This document shows, piece after piece, positions 10,718 to 23,073 of a DNA stretch of 64,000 nt. The notes under the pieces were generated by a model, which saw nothing but the letters and a program-made list of their open reading frames with translations, was not told the origin of the DNA and did no database searches. Source of the stretch: Protea cynaroides (taxonomy: Eukaryota; Streptophyta; Magnoliopsida; Proteales; Proteaceae); the NCBI GenBank assembly GCA_028583415.1, contig CM053265.1, positions 38,211,597 through 38,275,596 of the forward strand, written 5' to 3'. A program made the position numbers and the translations under genes. Every line of letters begins with the position of its first letter. Position 1 is the first letter of the stretch.

Positions 10718-11375
10718 GGATTAGAAGATTCAGGAGAAATCCTTCTCATCGCCTCTGGATTGGGAGGCTATTTGCAAGATGGGCATGTGGGATGCCCAGG
10801 TCAGTGATGAGGAGAGGAACGCGATGGTGCGCCCTTACACTCGCATGGAGATGGCTGACATTGAGGCAGCAGCAACAGCCGCGGGAGTTCATACGGGGCC
10901 TGCGGGTGATGATGACTGTCTGTACATGGATGTGGACTCTATACCACCTCCTTCACCTAGACATGCTGCTGGAGCTAGTACTTCTTATGCTGCTGGTCCT
11001 TCTCATGTGGCTGATCCTTCACACCTACCTTCTGATATGATGGGGATATTACATGAGATCAGAGAGGCTCAGCGCAGATCTGATCTGAGGATGGGGGAGT
11101 TACTAGACGCTCAGCGTGTGAGAGTAGATGAGCTACTAGATGCCCAACGCATATCGGACATGAGGATGGGAGAGATCATAGATGCTCAGCGCCTGTCAGA
11201 TATGCATATGGAGGAGCTTCTCGGTGCTCCACGCGTGACTGATCATCGGGCGGCTGGTCTCACAGCTAGTCTTCAGACGACCCAGACTCAGGTAGCCTAG
11301 TTGACTAGAGTCTATGCAGAGGATTATGACAGAGACCGTGAGCCACCGCCTCCTCCTTCACCTCCAGCTTCATGA
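10718..11375 (+). pseudogene. Antisense extra gene, element B (5' part deleted)
   Basis: The start is lost in the internal deletion. What remains begins at the [16 protein letters not shown] segment and continues MGMWDAQVSDEERNAMV, an acidic/proline region and a coiled-coil repeat. This copy has four 14-residue LLDAQR-type units (about 11080-11250), against two in A and E and none in C. TAG at 11298-11300 (from TGG in QVAWLTR) cuts the last part; the natural stop is TGA at 11373-11375. Confidence 0.72.
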
Positions 11376-11640
11376 TTGTATTTGATTCCTTTCTTTGTAC
11401 TACAGAGCAACTGTCTGGGTTGTGGACTGTACTCTGCTTTAGCTATTTATATACGTTTCTTTCTCTCTCATTGTATTTAAAATTGTTCTCCCTTTAATAG
11501 ATGCATTATTCTCTTTTCAAATTTGGTCACAAACATCACTTGTGCTTATAGTGTATTAATATTACATTTTTTACTTTTATCCTATCTCAGTTCACAATTC
11601 GTCGTAAAGGTATGCTAGTTTAGCGGACAATGCCTGAGAC
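11376..11640. other. Leader of element B
   Basis: Non-coding, similar to 8050-8314 of copy A and ending at a mutated primer site. No further signal seen. Confidence 0.6.
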
Positions 11641-11652
11641 GTTCAGATACCA
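11641..11652 (-). other. Degraded primer-binding site, element B
   Basis: In coding sense TGGTATCTGAAC, two changes from TGGTATCAGAGC, three bases after the LTR. Confidence 0.8.
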
Positions 11653-11655
11653 AGT

Positions 11656-13885
11656 TGTCACACTCCAATTCCACACTATTCAGAATGGTGTGATGAACCG
11701 TCAACAAACCAATGGTTCAACCAGGATCTCGAGTAGGCTATATCCATTTTATCTAAACCTCATACATCCACATTCATAATCAGAGTAAATACACAATAGC
11801 GAAAGTCTTATAATAAAATGAACTGAGAAATCTAAATATGATAATAATATTAAAATATCCAATTATGCTGTTTCAACAGTGACATAAATAAAATACCAAT
11901 TACATGTCTTTACTAAATCCAAATAACTAAAATAAAATCTAATCGAATACGCATGAGTTGCGCTCACAAGAGGAGTCATGCGTATCCACTTCGTCTTCAA
12001 CTTTCATTGCCGCCATGTGCCCGTACACTGGAGCATTGACATAATCGTAGACGGTAGTACCTGCATCATCAACTAAAAATATTCGACGTCGAGAGGGTGA
12101 GCACACATCATGGCTCAGTGAGCAAACAAAATAATGCAACAATACATATGCATGCATTCAATTCATATCTGTGGTCTAGTTTAAAGATTACAATATGCAA
12201 TAGAAAGGGTTGGAGGTCAAAGGTTAACGTTTATTGACCCCTACTCTATACACAGGGTGTGAAAGCCCACCCAAAGGTTAACGTTTATTGTCGTCCCCAT
12301 CCACCCTACCATTAACATTGTACAACAAAGGTTAACGTTTATTGTTGTACAGTGCCATACCAACACGTAAGCCCCTGCTGGCGAGGGCTTACAAACTGGG
12401 CTCGCAACTAACCAATCCTAATGCCAAACAGTGTATCCAAGGCCTCACCCCAGCATCCCTCAGAACACCCATAGAGATAAAGCTAAGGCCCCCCGGTAGA
12501 GTCGGAGACTACAAGGACCGAGACCACCTCCCCTGATACTCTACGACGTAATATTTCTGCTAAAGTAATGGCGCTACGACGATGCTAATGCACAAGACTT
12601 GAGTTAGAGATAGAGCTAGAGTGCTGAGGCCCGGCCTATGACACTCCCCCTGATACTCGTTCGCATCAAGTACACCAACCACACACATACATTCACATGC
12701 CTATTCCTATCATCATGGTCATTATCATGTTATAAACAATAAAGTAAATATGCATGAACAATAATTTAAAATATTGGATGACATGTTGAATGCACATTAC
12801 AAGCATGTTTGCATAGAATCAAGCATAGCATTGGACTCAAGAAATAATAACAGTTTGTTATTAACAAATTAGTTTAGGTCTTGTTTCCTCACCTTAGCTT
12901 GCTATTAGATCTTCTTTCAAGCTTTAAGAATCACCTTTATATTGATTTTATATTTCTAGAAGACCTAACAAAGTCGATAGAATTTAGTTAGATTTTATTT
13001 CAATTTTTCCAACTTGCTGTTAACTGGGGGTAGCAGGACGGGTCGATGCTAGGGTAGCAGTATACTGCGACCCCCAATAGTAGGGTCGATGTTAGGGTCG
13101 ATGGGTCCATCGACCCTAGGTGTGATCCCCCGTGGGTTTGGTCGATAAATCACCTTTTGGTCCATTCTCTCTTGTTTGAATCCTATGGCTTCCTTCCATA
13201 GTCCATTCCATACACTTCCTATGGTTTAGAACTACTCTTTACATATCATATGGTTTAGTTGATCTCCTCCATGGTTTCCATTGAAACTTAATCATGGATT
13301 GATGGTTTGGGGTTTCTCCTACATCATACTTTTCTCATTAACTATTCTAAGTCTCACAAAATACATAGAATTTGTATTCTTACCTGAGAAGAGTACTCCT
13401 TCTCTAAAACTCTTCTCCTTTTTGCCTTCTTCTCTACTTTCCTTCTCTTCTTCTTCTCTTCCTTCTCTTCTCTTTCTCTCAATTAAATTAGGGTTCTAAA
13501 AGGAGTAAAAGAGGCTTAGGGACGTCTTTTATATAGAGTAGAAACTCCTAAAATAAGTCCCATTGAGATTAGGATAGAGCCCAACCGAAATTAGGAAAGT
13601 TTCCTAATTTTTGTTTCTGGTGGCAACTGGGGGTCGATGATCCCGTCAACCCCTGGTTTTAAAATGTCTGACTACCGGTTAAAAACTGAGGGTCTGACTT
13701 TTTGTACTGGGGGGTCGACCCCACCTCACTGGGTGTGCGACACTAGCCCCTTTTTGAGTGTTTTTGGGTCAGTTTAATACCTGGGATCACGATCTCCTTC
13801 ACGCACTTTGTCCATTTGGCTCGACCATGATGGGTAGACCTGGTTTAAGGTGGTAAGACCGGGTTAGATTGACACGAGTCTTACA
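11656..13885 (-). repeat. 5' LTR of element B
   Basis: The edges are TGTCACACTCC and GAGTCTTACA, 2230 bp. It holds three copies of the 19-base motif CAAAGGTTAACGTTTATTG at 12218-12236, 12272-12290 and 12326-12344. Its motif clusters near 13030-13130 mix GGGTCGA with GGGTAGCAG. The flank on the right (CGGAT) is integrase sequence of copy C. Confidence 0.92.
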
Positions 13886-16800
13886 CGGATGGGGTAGTTC
13901 TAACTGATATGCTACCTTCCCATGTCTAGCTAGATCATCATAATGTCCAACATATCTGGGACACAGCTTTCCCTTCTATTTAAACCTTTTCAAGCCATGC
14001 ATAGGAGATATTTTCAGAAATACCTTATCACCTATGGTGAATTCGAGAACTCTGCGTCGATTATCTGCATATTACTTCTGACAGTTCTGAGCTGTTCAGA
14101 CTCTTTCCTTAATAATGTTGACCACTCAACAAGTCTCTTCAACAAACTCTTGTCCAACAATACTCCGTTCTCCAACTTCATTCAAAAATAAAGGAGTTCG
14201 ACATTTCCTACCATACAGTGCTTCATAGGGTAACATCTGTATAGTCGCTTGATAGCTGTTGTTATAAGCAAACTCAATCAATGGTAATTTCTCATCCCAT
14301 GATCCTTTGAAATCAATTACGCAAGCTCGGAGCATATCTTCTAAAATTTCAATGGTACGTTATGACTATCCATCGGTTTGAGGATGGAATGCAGTACTAA
14401 ATTTCAACGTTGTACCCATAACCTTCTGTAATCATTTCCAAAACCTTGAGGTAAAACGTGTGTCTCTATTGGACATGATGCTTTCAGGTACACCATGCAA
14501 TATGAAAATATTATCAACATACAACTTAGCTAACCTCTCTAGGGTATACTAAGGTCGTATAGCTATGAAAGGAGCTGTCTTAGTCAAATCATCTACAATC
14601 ACCCAGACCGCGTCAACTACTTAGGGACTCAATGATAATCCGGTGACGAAGTCCATAGTGATGCAATCCCATTTCCATGCCTGTTCTGGCAGTGGCTGCA
14701 ATAATCCCACAGGTCCTTTCCTTTCAACCTTTACCCACTGACAATTCAAGCATTGAGACACAAATTTATCTACATCCACTTTCATTTCTCTCCAGCAATA
14801 GAGTTTCTTTAAATCATGGTACATCTTCATGCTTCCAAGGTGTACCCAATATGTAGTGGTGTGGGCTTCCTTCATGAGTCTTTGTCTAATATCCAAGTCT
14901 TCATTTTCAAGAACACATACCCTTCCTTTGTATCTTAGTACCTTTTCAACGTCCAATGTGAACTCAGAAGTAGTCCTACCTTTTTCAAGGTCTTCTTGCA
15001 CTGTTTTCAGATGAGGGTCCGATTTAATAACTACTTTCACTTCGTCTAATAGATCAGGTACAATATTTAATGTAGCAAACATGTTTGAGAATAGATGAAT
15101 AAACCCTTGGTCAGTTGATTCATTCAAAATATCAATCACGAACTGTTCGTTATCGTAATTAAATAATCTTCCTGTGACACATACTACAGCATTTGTACTA
15201 ACTTCTTCTTGGGATTCTATCATAGCTTTCCTGCTTGGTGCGTCAGCAACTACATTAGGTTTTCCTGGATGATACTGGACATCACAATCATAATCCTTCA
15301 GTAATTTTAGCCATCTTCTTTGTTTCATGTTCAATCCTTCTGATTAAAAGATGAATGAGACTCTTATGATCTGATTTAATCTGAAATTCTCTCCATATAA
15401 ATAATGTCTCCATATCTTGAATGCATGTACCACTGTTGCTAATTCCAAGTAATGAGTGGGATAACTTTTCTCATGTGTCTCCAGTTGTCTTGAGGCATAC
15501 GCATTACTTGTTTTCCTTGCATAAGCACAAATCTGAAACCTAACCCAGACACATCAGTGTACAAGGAAAATGGTTATCCTGGAATCGAAATAGTCAAAAT
15601 GGGAGCTGATAAAAATCTAGTCTTTAATGTTTCGAAATACTCTTCACATTTGTCGGTCCAAATAAAATTTTCTCCTTTCTTTGTCAAACTGGTGAGAGGT
15701 ACGGTGATTCTAGAGTAATCTTCCATGAATCGTCGATAGTACCCAGCTAAACCTAAGAAACTTCTAATTTCGGCAACATTCTTAGGTGCTTTCCATTTCA
15801 CGATGGCTTCAATCTTACTAGGATCCACTTTAATTCCTTCAGCGGATACAACATGGCCTAAGAAAATGACTTCATTTAGCCAGAATTCACACTTAGTAAA
15901 TTTTACGTAAAGCTTTTCTTTTCTTAATCACTGCAAAGTAGCTCTTAGATTTGTGATATGAGTTTCTTTGTCCTTGGAGTAGAGTAGTATGTTGTCTATA
16001 AATACAATAACTGACATATCCAACATATCATGGAATATCCGATTCATGAGTTTCATAAAAGTTACATGTGTATTAGTTAATCCAAAAGACATGACTAAAA
16101 ATTCATAATGTCCATATCTAGTTCTGAATGTTGTCTTTAGAATATCACCTTCCTTAATCTTCAATTGATGGTATCCTGACCGAAGATAAATTTTGGAGAA
16201 AACTTTGGCACCTTGCAACTGATCGAATAAGTCATCGATCCGAGGCAACGAGTATCGATTCTTGATTGTAAGCTTATTCAATTCTTGATAGTCTATACAT
16301 AGTCGAATGCTACTATCCTTCTTTTCCATGAACAATACTGGCACTCCCCATGGTGAAATGTTGGGTCTGATAAAACCCTTGTCCAATAATTCCTATAATT
16401 GTACCTTCAATTCCTTCAGTTCAATAGGAGTCATTCAATAGGGTGCTTTCGATACTAGTGCAGCTCTAGGTATAAGATCTATAACGAACTCTGTCGCTCG
16501 GTCGGGTGGTAGTCCAAGTAGTTCCTCAGGAAATACATTCAGAAATTTATGCCCAACTTCAATCTCCTCCATTAGTGGTGCTTCCTTGGTGAGGTCGACC
16601 ATGGATACTAGATACCCAATTTCTCCTTTCTCGAGGCATTTTCTAGCCTTTAATGTAGAAAGAATGAGTTTTCATTTACGTGGAAGTTTGGTTCCCATAA
16701 AACTAAACTCTGCTCTTTCCTTATTTTTAAATGTCAGTTTCTTTTATGTACTTAATAAGTTTGCAGAGCATCGAGCTAACCAATCCATTCCCAAGATAAC

Positions 16801-17048
16801 GTCAAAGTTTGTCATCTCTAGTTGGATTAAGGTTGCCTTCAAAATCTTCTCACCGATAAGAACTGGACATGGTCCATAACCTTTGTCTAGTTCCACTTCT
16901 AATCCTATAGGTGATCGTACAAGCAGTTTGCAGTCTAAAGGTCTAAGGGGTAGATTTAACTTCTTTCCAAAAGACACAGATATAAAAGAATGATTAGCTC
17001 CAGAGTCAAAGAGTACTCTGGCGGGTAAGCCATTAATAGGTATGATAC
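13886..17048 (-). pseudogene. Element C pol (many breaks, 3' end missing)
   Basis: Protease lies at about 17048-16740 with the active site LFDSGANHSF intact. RT lies at about 16390-15930 with [10 protein letters not shown], a change from the usual FIDD. RNase H is about 15830-15200. The integrase finger and core are about 14900-14400 and the integrase tail is 14335-13886. The frame is cut by at least six stops or shifts. The last part of the integrase tail and the chromodomain are beyond the insertion of B. Most breaks are single-base changes, so C is older than A and H. Confidence 0.88.
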
Positions 17049-18335
17049 CTGTGACCACATCAGACGATGAGGCAGCATCCTCAGAAGTAACTGCATAAAT
17101 TTTTCCTTGTTGTAACTGCTTCCTTGGCTTGAGACACTCTCTTGAATAATGTCCTACTTGATCACAGTTGAAGCATTTAACTCCAGAACTACTTTGCTTT
17201 TGTAAAGGTGGGACTGTTTGGGTAGTCTTGGCTGTAGCATTGAAGCCTTGAGTACATAAGGGTTTGAATTCCTTGGTGTTCCCTCCGTTATATGTATTTC
17301 CATTAGGCCTTTTAATGCCCTTGTTCTAAACAAAATAACTTTTCCTTTGGCTCGATTCAAGTACTTGAGCAATCTGTATAGATTCATTATAAATTTTCTT
17401 TTCTAATCCCAATACATGCTCACGGATGCTTCCCCTAAGTCCCATAACGAACCTTCGGGTTTTGGTATTTTCCTCCTGCATGCTAGAGGGAGTAAAGAAA
17501 ATCAATAATGTTTTTGATATGCGTCTACAGTCATCTGTCCCTGATACAGACTCAGAAACTCCTTTTCCATTTGATCTCTAAAACTCCTTGGAAAATACTT
17601 CTCGAAGAAAGCTTCTTTATAAATAACCCATGTCAGTTGGGCGTGCTTTGTTAACAGATAACTTCTAGTTGATTTCCACCAGTGGTGTGCATCACCTTTC
17701 AACATAAATGTGACACATAATACCTTCTCTTATTCATTTATAGTCATCATCATAAAGTTTCTTTCTATTTCATCGATCTAGTGAGCTAGCCACAACGGAT
17801 CTGATGGTTTGGCTGTGAATTCCTTCGGCTTCAACTTCAGGAAATGCTCGATCAGTTTGGAGTTATCAAGCTGATACTGAGCATATGCCCCATACATAGG
17901 CGGCTGATACTGATAGTTACCTTGGTTGTACCCGCCTTGCGGTGCTTCAGGATTTTGTACTTGGCCTTGTACTGCTGGTATTTACAGTGCTTGGGGTACA
18001 GTGTTTCTACCACCAGGTGTAGTACTAGCCTGTCCTACAGGTAGAGATGTTATGTTTGCAACTGGGAAAGCAATTCCCATAGCAGCGTGCATGTTGGCAT
18101 GCATTTGTTGTATATGCAGCATTTGCTATGCCAAATTCAACACCGTAGTAGCCAAATCCGTAGGTGGTGCAGATAAGTTGGTTGGGTTGGCTTTGGTGTG
18201 TACATTCTGAGGCACAGCATGTTGAGTTCTAATATTTCCTTCTTGTCCTTGCTGACCTTCATTGTCATTGGTCTCCATAGGTGGTGGGGATGGGTTGACA
18301 TTCTGTCTCCTTCTACTTACTCTACGGCCAGCCAT
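17049..18335 (-). pseudogene. Element C gag (broken), joined to protease without the intron
   Basis: It starts at MAGRRVSRRRQN (18335), then a proline-rich region. The core with HHWWKSTRSYLLTKH is at about 17690, followed by a knuckle region near 17160-17200. The frame is broken near 18120, 17770, 17505 and 17325. At 17049/17048 the coding sequence reads GTGGTCACAGGTATC without interruption, giving VVTGIIPING across the gag/protease junction. This is the reference that shows what A, D and E carry extra. Confidence 0.85.
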
Positions 18336-18480
18336 TTCCTATTTTCGGTGGTGGTAGTGTCTGAAAATCAAGGAAACATATAAGGCAAGCATAATATACG
18401 ATGATCTCATATTAATTTCCAAATAAACAAGGCAAAGTTTTAATTTTAAAGTCATTCAGTCAAAACAGGGCATTTTCATC

Positions 18481-18620
18481 GTGGGGTCGATCATGGGGTT
18501 GCACTATATGCGACTACAGGATTGCGGCCACACAAACCCTATCAGCTCACGGAGAGCCTGTGGTCGATTGTGGGGGTCATATTTTTGGTCAAATTCTGCG
18601 ACCACACGACAACAAATCAG
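18481..18620. repeat. GTGGTCG/GCGACCAC motif cluster upstream of antisense gene, element C
   Basis: Copies of GGGGTCGAT, GCGGCCACAC, GTGGTCGATTG and TGCGACCACAC lie where copy A has its GGGTCGA cluster. The spelling matches the clusters in this element's own LTR (22113-22320, 22800-22945), not those of copy A. Confidence 0.7.
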
Positions 18621-18773
18621 GTTTTTAAATTTGGATTTCGAGCCATTTTCTTATTTTCACTTTTGTCTTCTACTATTCACAACTCAACTCGCCATCACTA
18701 AGTTGCTACAGTGTCAACCGTATGAATTTGGTGATTCTTTCATCTGTTTACAACCTACATTTTGTTCCTCCAG

Positions 18774-19212
18774 GTATGTTCCCTACTCTATCTCCTTTTT
18801 AAGCTTTCATACCTAGGTTTTGATTCATTTATAGGATTTTCTTCAAATTAATATTTTCCTGACCATAAAAATTTTATTTTTATTGGGGGTTATTGCTATT
18901 GGCCACCCAATGGATGAAAGCCCTCAAGAAAATTCAAGTTTCATCGGTTAGTTTAATAGAAACTTGAAAATTCCCATTTTTTACTTAAATTTTGGGGTTT
19001 TTTCCCAATTCTCAAAATTTCTTCAAATTAGACCTACCTAGTTTAAATTTCCAATTGTATGAGCCTTGTAGGATGGTTTGAGCCTATGTATGTCCTCCTG
19101 CACAAATGTTTGGGTGAAAAGTGAGGTTTTTGGCCAATCACGCCGTCATAATGCTAAAATTTTAAATTTTTATTATATTTGATATGTTGCTTGTTCGTCT
19201 ATACCCTTGCAG
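18774..19212 (+). other. Leader intron of the antisense gene, element C
   Basis: The ends are CCAG^GTATGTTCCC and ACCCTTGCAG^ATAAC, followed by ATG at 19218. Same place and similar length as in copies A and E. Confidence 0.62.
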
Positions 19213-19217
19213 ATAAC

Positions 19218-20451
19218 ATGGCTCGCACTAAAGTCCCCAGAGTCACGATCCCCGTCGCTTCAGGTCCATTGAAACATAGGCATAGTAACCGTGGTACCAG
19301 TGCAAGAAGGTGGAAGGGGGTCGTTGTGTCAACTTGGCCAGCCTAGACCTATTTGATATGGAGGGAGCATTTGGTGAATGAGCTGGCTCCCTGTGATTCT
19401 GGATGAGGGTTGCACCTGTCCTGAGTTGGTGAAACAGTTTTACTATAATTTAAAGGTGGAGGGTGACCTAGAGGATAAAATAGGGGCAGAGAGCTCAGGA
19501 TCACCAGTTTAGTTAAAGGGGTAGAGGTTTCATTTAACTGCCAAGAGTTGGCTGATATCCTGGGTATCTCAAATGACGGTCCCTTGGTATAATGCGCACC
19601 CAACGAACCCCAGTTCCTATCAGTGTGAATGCGCACAAAAAATAGATAACTAGATTCTTCAAGATGATCGTTGGTAGATAAAGGCAATTAACCTACGTCC
19701 AGAGCCCCGAGTGTATTCCAAGATCATTCAGCACAACCTGATTCCCCAGAGTGGACACTATGATAAGGTTTCACAGTTGACCCAGTACCTTCTGTACTGC
19801 ATATGCACTAGGAAGCCTATCTGCCTTCCTTATATCATTATCATGTCCATGAACCGTGCCAAGACGCCAGGTCTGGTGGATAACTTACCCTATGGGCATT
19901 TGATCACCACTCTACTCACTCGCCTACAAGTAGACTTGGTCAATGAGAGGATTTACGAGGACACTTTTTCACCTGACCTTGACTAGGAGGCCATCTGTAG
20001 GATGGGGATACGAGATGTGCAAGTCAGTGACGAGGAGAGAAATGCTATAAGACATCCTCTCACTTGGGTAGTGGCAGCAGATACAGAGGTGGCAGCAGCA
20101 GTAGCAGAGGTAGGAGCAGTGGCACACGAGAGTGATGATGAGGAGGATGATGATCGGATGTACATGGATGTAGATGTCATACCTCCTCCATCACCATAGC
20201 ATTCCACTGGAGCTGGTCCTTCTCGGGCTCCTTCTCACTCAGCTGGTCCTTTGTGCCCACCACCAGATGACATTAGGGGGTTGCTACGTGAGATTCGGGA
20301 GGCTCAGCGTACCACAGATCAGAGGGTCGCAGATCTAGTGGCTAGTCTCCAGGTGACCCAGACTCAGGTAGCCTGGCTTCCAAGAGTGTATGCTGAGGAC
20401 AATGATCGAGATCATGAGGCACCTCCTCCTCCAGCACCCCCAGCTTCATGA
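19218..20451 (+). pseudogene. Antisense extra gene, element C (heavily mutated)
   Basis: It starts MARTKVPRV at 19218 and ends with TGA at 20449-20451. The first half is riddled with frameshifts and stops. The middle is open: SKIIQHNLIPQSGHYDKVS followed by LLYCICTRKPICLPYI (19711-19986). It then has MGIRDVQVSDEERNAI, an acidic stretch, and a tail with QRVADLVASLQVTQTQVAW and PPPPAPPAS. The LLDAQ coiled-coil repeat of the other copies is absent. Confidence 0.68.
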
Positions 20452-20701
20452 TGTCATTTATTTTTTTTTCTTTTATATTACAGAGTAACTGTTTGGGTTG
20501 TGGATCATACTCTGATTCAGATGTATCTTTTCTATATATAACATTGGTTTCCCACTTACATATGTGCATTATTCCCTTCTTAGTTTATGTCTCACACAAC
20601 ATAGGTTCTTATGGTGTGTTTTTATTACAGCTTTTAATTTATCCTAACTTAGTTCACGATCCTTGTGGTGATATTTTGGTTTAATAGAGCAGAGCCTGAG
20701 A
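20452..20701. other. Leader of element C
   Basis: Non-coding internal start. It shares GAGTAACTGTTTGGGTTGTGG and ATGTGCATTATTCCC blocks with the other copies. Confidence 0.55.
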
Positions 20702-20712
20702 GCTCTGATAAA
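20702..20712 (-). other. Degraded primer-binding site, element C
   Basis: The plus strand reads GCTCTGATAAA in place of GCTCTGATACCA, so two bases of the tRNA-iMet match are lost. Confidence 0.7.
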
Positions 20713-20714
20713 GT

Positions 20715-23073
20715 TGTCACACCCCAATTCTGAACCAACCAAAATGGTGTGATGAACCGTCCATAGACCAACGGTTCAATCTGAATCTCGTATAGGCCGT
20801 GCCCATTCAATTAAACCAGATACATCCTACAAGCAAATTCAGAGTAAATAAACTATAGCGAAAGTCTTTAATACTAATGAACTGGGTATCTGACAATGAT
20901 AGTATAATTAATTATCCAATATCTCCAATAAACCTCAAGACATAAAATAAAGTAAAATAATTAATTACATGTTCCAATAACTAAAAATCTAAGCTAATAA
21001 AAAACAAATGAGTTACACTCGCATGATGAATCATGCACATCTTCTTCAGCTTCTACTTCCATCGCAGCAAAGTGTTCATACGTCGATGCATTCATATATT
21101 CTTCAATAGTAGGACCTGTATCAAGAACTAAAAATATTCAACGTTGAAAAGGTGAGCACACATCATGGCTCAGTGAGCAAACAAAACAATGCAACAAACA
21201 TATACATGCATTCAATTCATATCTTTGGTCTGGTTTATAAGTTTGCAATATGCTATAGAAAGATTTGGTGGCCGCCGCACCTCTATACACGAGTGCATGA
21301 ATCTGCCCAATGGATTAAACACCATTGACATCCCACATGCACCCACCATGGAATAGAGATAGAGCTAAAGTGTCCGAATCAAACACCGCCAGCACTTCCC
21401 CTGATGCCCTACCATACCAATACGTAAGCCTTTATTGGCGAGGGCTTGCAAATTGGGCTCACCACTAACCAATCCTAATGTCATATAGTGTATCCAAGGC
21501 TCACCCCAGCATCCCTCAATATGTTCATATAGATAGAGGTAAGGCCCCCTGACAGAGTCAGAGACCACACGGTCCGAGACACCTCCCCTGATGCCCTACA
21601 ATGTAATAGTTCTACTAAGGTAATGGCGATATGATGATATTAGTGGCCAAGAATTGAGTAGAGATAGAGCTAGAGTCTGGTGACGAGGTCGAAGACAACC
21701 ATGCTACTTCCTCCCCCTGATGCTCCACTCGCATCCAACACACCAACCACACACATACATTCACATGCATGTTCCTAGCATCATCCTCATTATCATGTTA
21801 TAAATAAACAGAATTAAATAGGCATGAACAGTAATAGCAGAAATATTGGTTGACATGTGCGATGCACATTACAATCATACAAGCATAGAATCAATCATGG
21901 CATTGGAGTCAACAAAGTAAACAGTTTATTATTATCCATTTAGTTTAGGTCTTGTTTCCTCTCCTTTGATCATTGATTGTTCCTCTTCGAAGCTTTGTAA
22001 ATCACTTTTGGACCACTTGGAAACCTAATAAATTTATGGATTCTAAGTTAGAGTTCATATTCATTAATTAAAATGTTTAAATGTCCCATCTAAAATCAAT
22101 CAGACCTCCAGAACCTGAGAGATCACAGGTGTGGCTAAACCTGTGGTCTCAGTTTCTGCGACCACAAGGTGTGTGGTCGACACTTGTGGTCGCATATCAT
22201 GCGACCACACACATGCGACCACACCCTCCCAAGAAACTTCCTGAGGGCATGCGGTCAACACATGTGCCTCGTATGGTCGACCATAGCTGCGACCACACGA
22301 GTGTTTGGTCAAATTTTATTCTCAATCTAGTCCCTTTATGATTTGATTCCTTAAACTATCATTAGGGTCTTTCCTATGATTGATCTATGACCTTAATTTT
22401 ATATTTTTTACAATTATCTACTCCAATCTACTCTTCATGGATTTCCTTTGAGTTTTCGTCTATGGGTCTCATGGTTGAGATCCTACTTTGAATCAATACT
22501 TCTTCCATGATCTATTCTAGGCATTCAACTAAGGTAGGGATTGTTTTCATACCTTAAACTTGCTGAAGAATTAGAGCTCTCTCTAAAATTCCTTCTCTTA
22601 GTCTTCCTCTTTAATTCTCCTTCTATTTTCCACAGGGAAAGGAGAAAGGAGGGACTTCTTTCTCTTTCAATTTGAGTTCTAAAAGAATGAAAGTGGCTAA
22701 GGGACATCCTATATATAGAGTAAAACCCTCCATATAGAGTCCTACTTTGATTTGGAAAGAACCCCCTTCAAATTAGGAAGGTTTCCTAATCACGGAGTCA
22801 GTTTGACATCGTGTGATCGCACGTGGGGTCGCAGGATCCGTCGACCACACGTCTCAAATCTGCGACCACACTCCCAGACTCCTATGGTGTCACTATTTTG
22901 AGGTGTGGTCGACCACAATTGTTTAGGTATGTGACCATACATCTCAATTAGATGATTTATGGTTTGAATTACATACCTAGCCTTGTGGTTTCTTCACGCA
23001 CTTGGTCCGCTTGGTCTGACCATGATACTGATACAAGGTGGTAAGACAGAGTTAGTACGATACGGGTCTTATA
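20715..23073 (-). repeat. 5' LTR of element C
   Basis: The edges are TGTCACACCCC and GGGTCTTATA, 2359 bp. A TATA box lies at 22709-22720 (TCTATATATAGG in coding sense). The motif clusters are TGCGACCACAC and GTGTGGTCGA at 22113-22320 and 22800-22945. The AAAGGTTAACGTTTATTG motif is not present; near 21307-21335 the site has an AATGG...CCATTG arrangement instead. Confidence 0.92.
22113..22320. repeat. TGCGACCAC/GTGGTCGCA motif cluster in element C LTR
   Basis: About ten copies in both orientations, dense enough for several short hairpins. It occupies the position of the GGGTCGA cluster in the LTRs of A, G, H and I. Confidence 0.75.

Larger units (their letters stand above)
10626..13885 (-). 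mobile_element. Element B remnant, interrupted by A on its left
   Basis: Visible parts in plus order are a 92-bp RNase H fragment, the 3' two thirds of the antisense gene, leader, degraded primer site and 5' LTR. Everything between RNase H and the antisense gene (the N-terminal half of pol, and gag) is missing, so B carries a large internal deletion. The rest of B would lie left of the window, beyond A. The base after its LTR starts the integrase of copy C. Confidence 0.75.
13886..23073 (-). mobile_element. Element C remnant, 3' end cut by B
   Basis: In coding sense: 5' LTR (23073-20715), primer site, leader, antisense gene, gag, and pol down to the integrase tail, where B is inserted. It is a diverged subfamily: the motif clusters read GTGGTCGCA instead of GGGTCGA, and the gag/protease intron is absent. 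Its right edge lies in the RT of copy D, so C is probably inserted in D. Confidence 0.82.
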
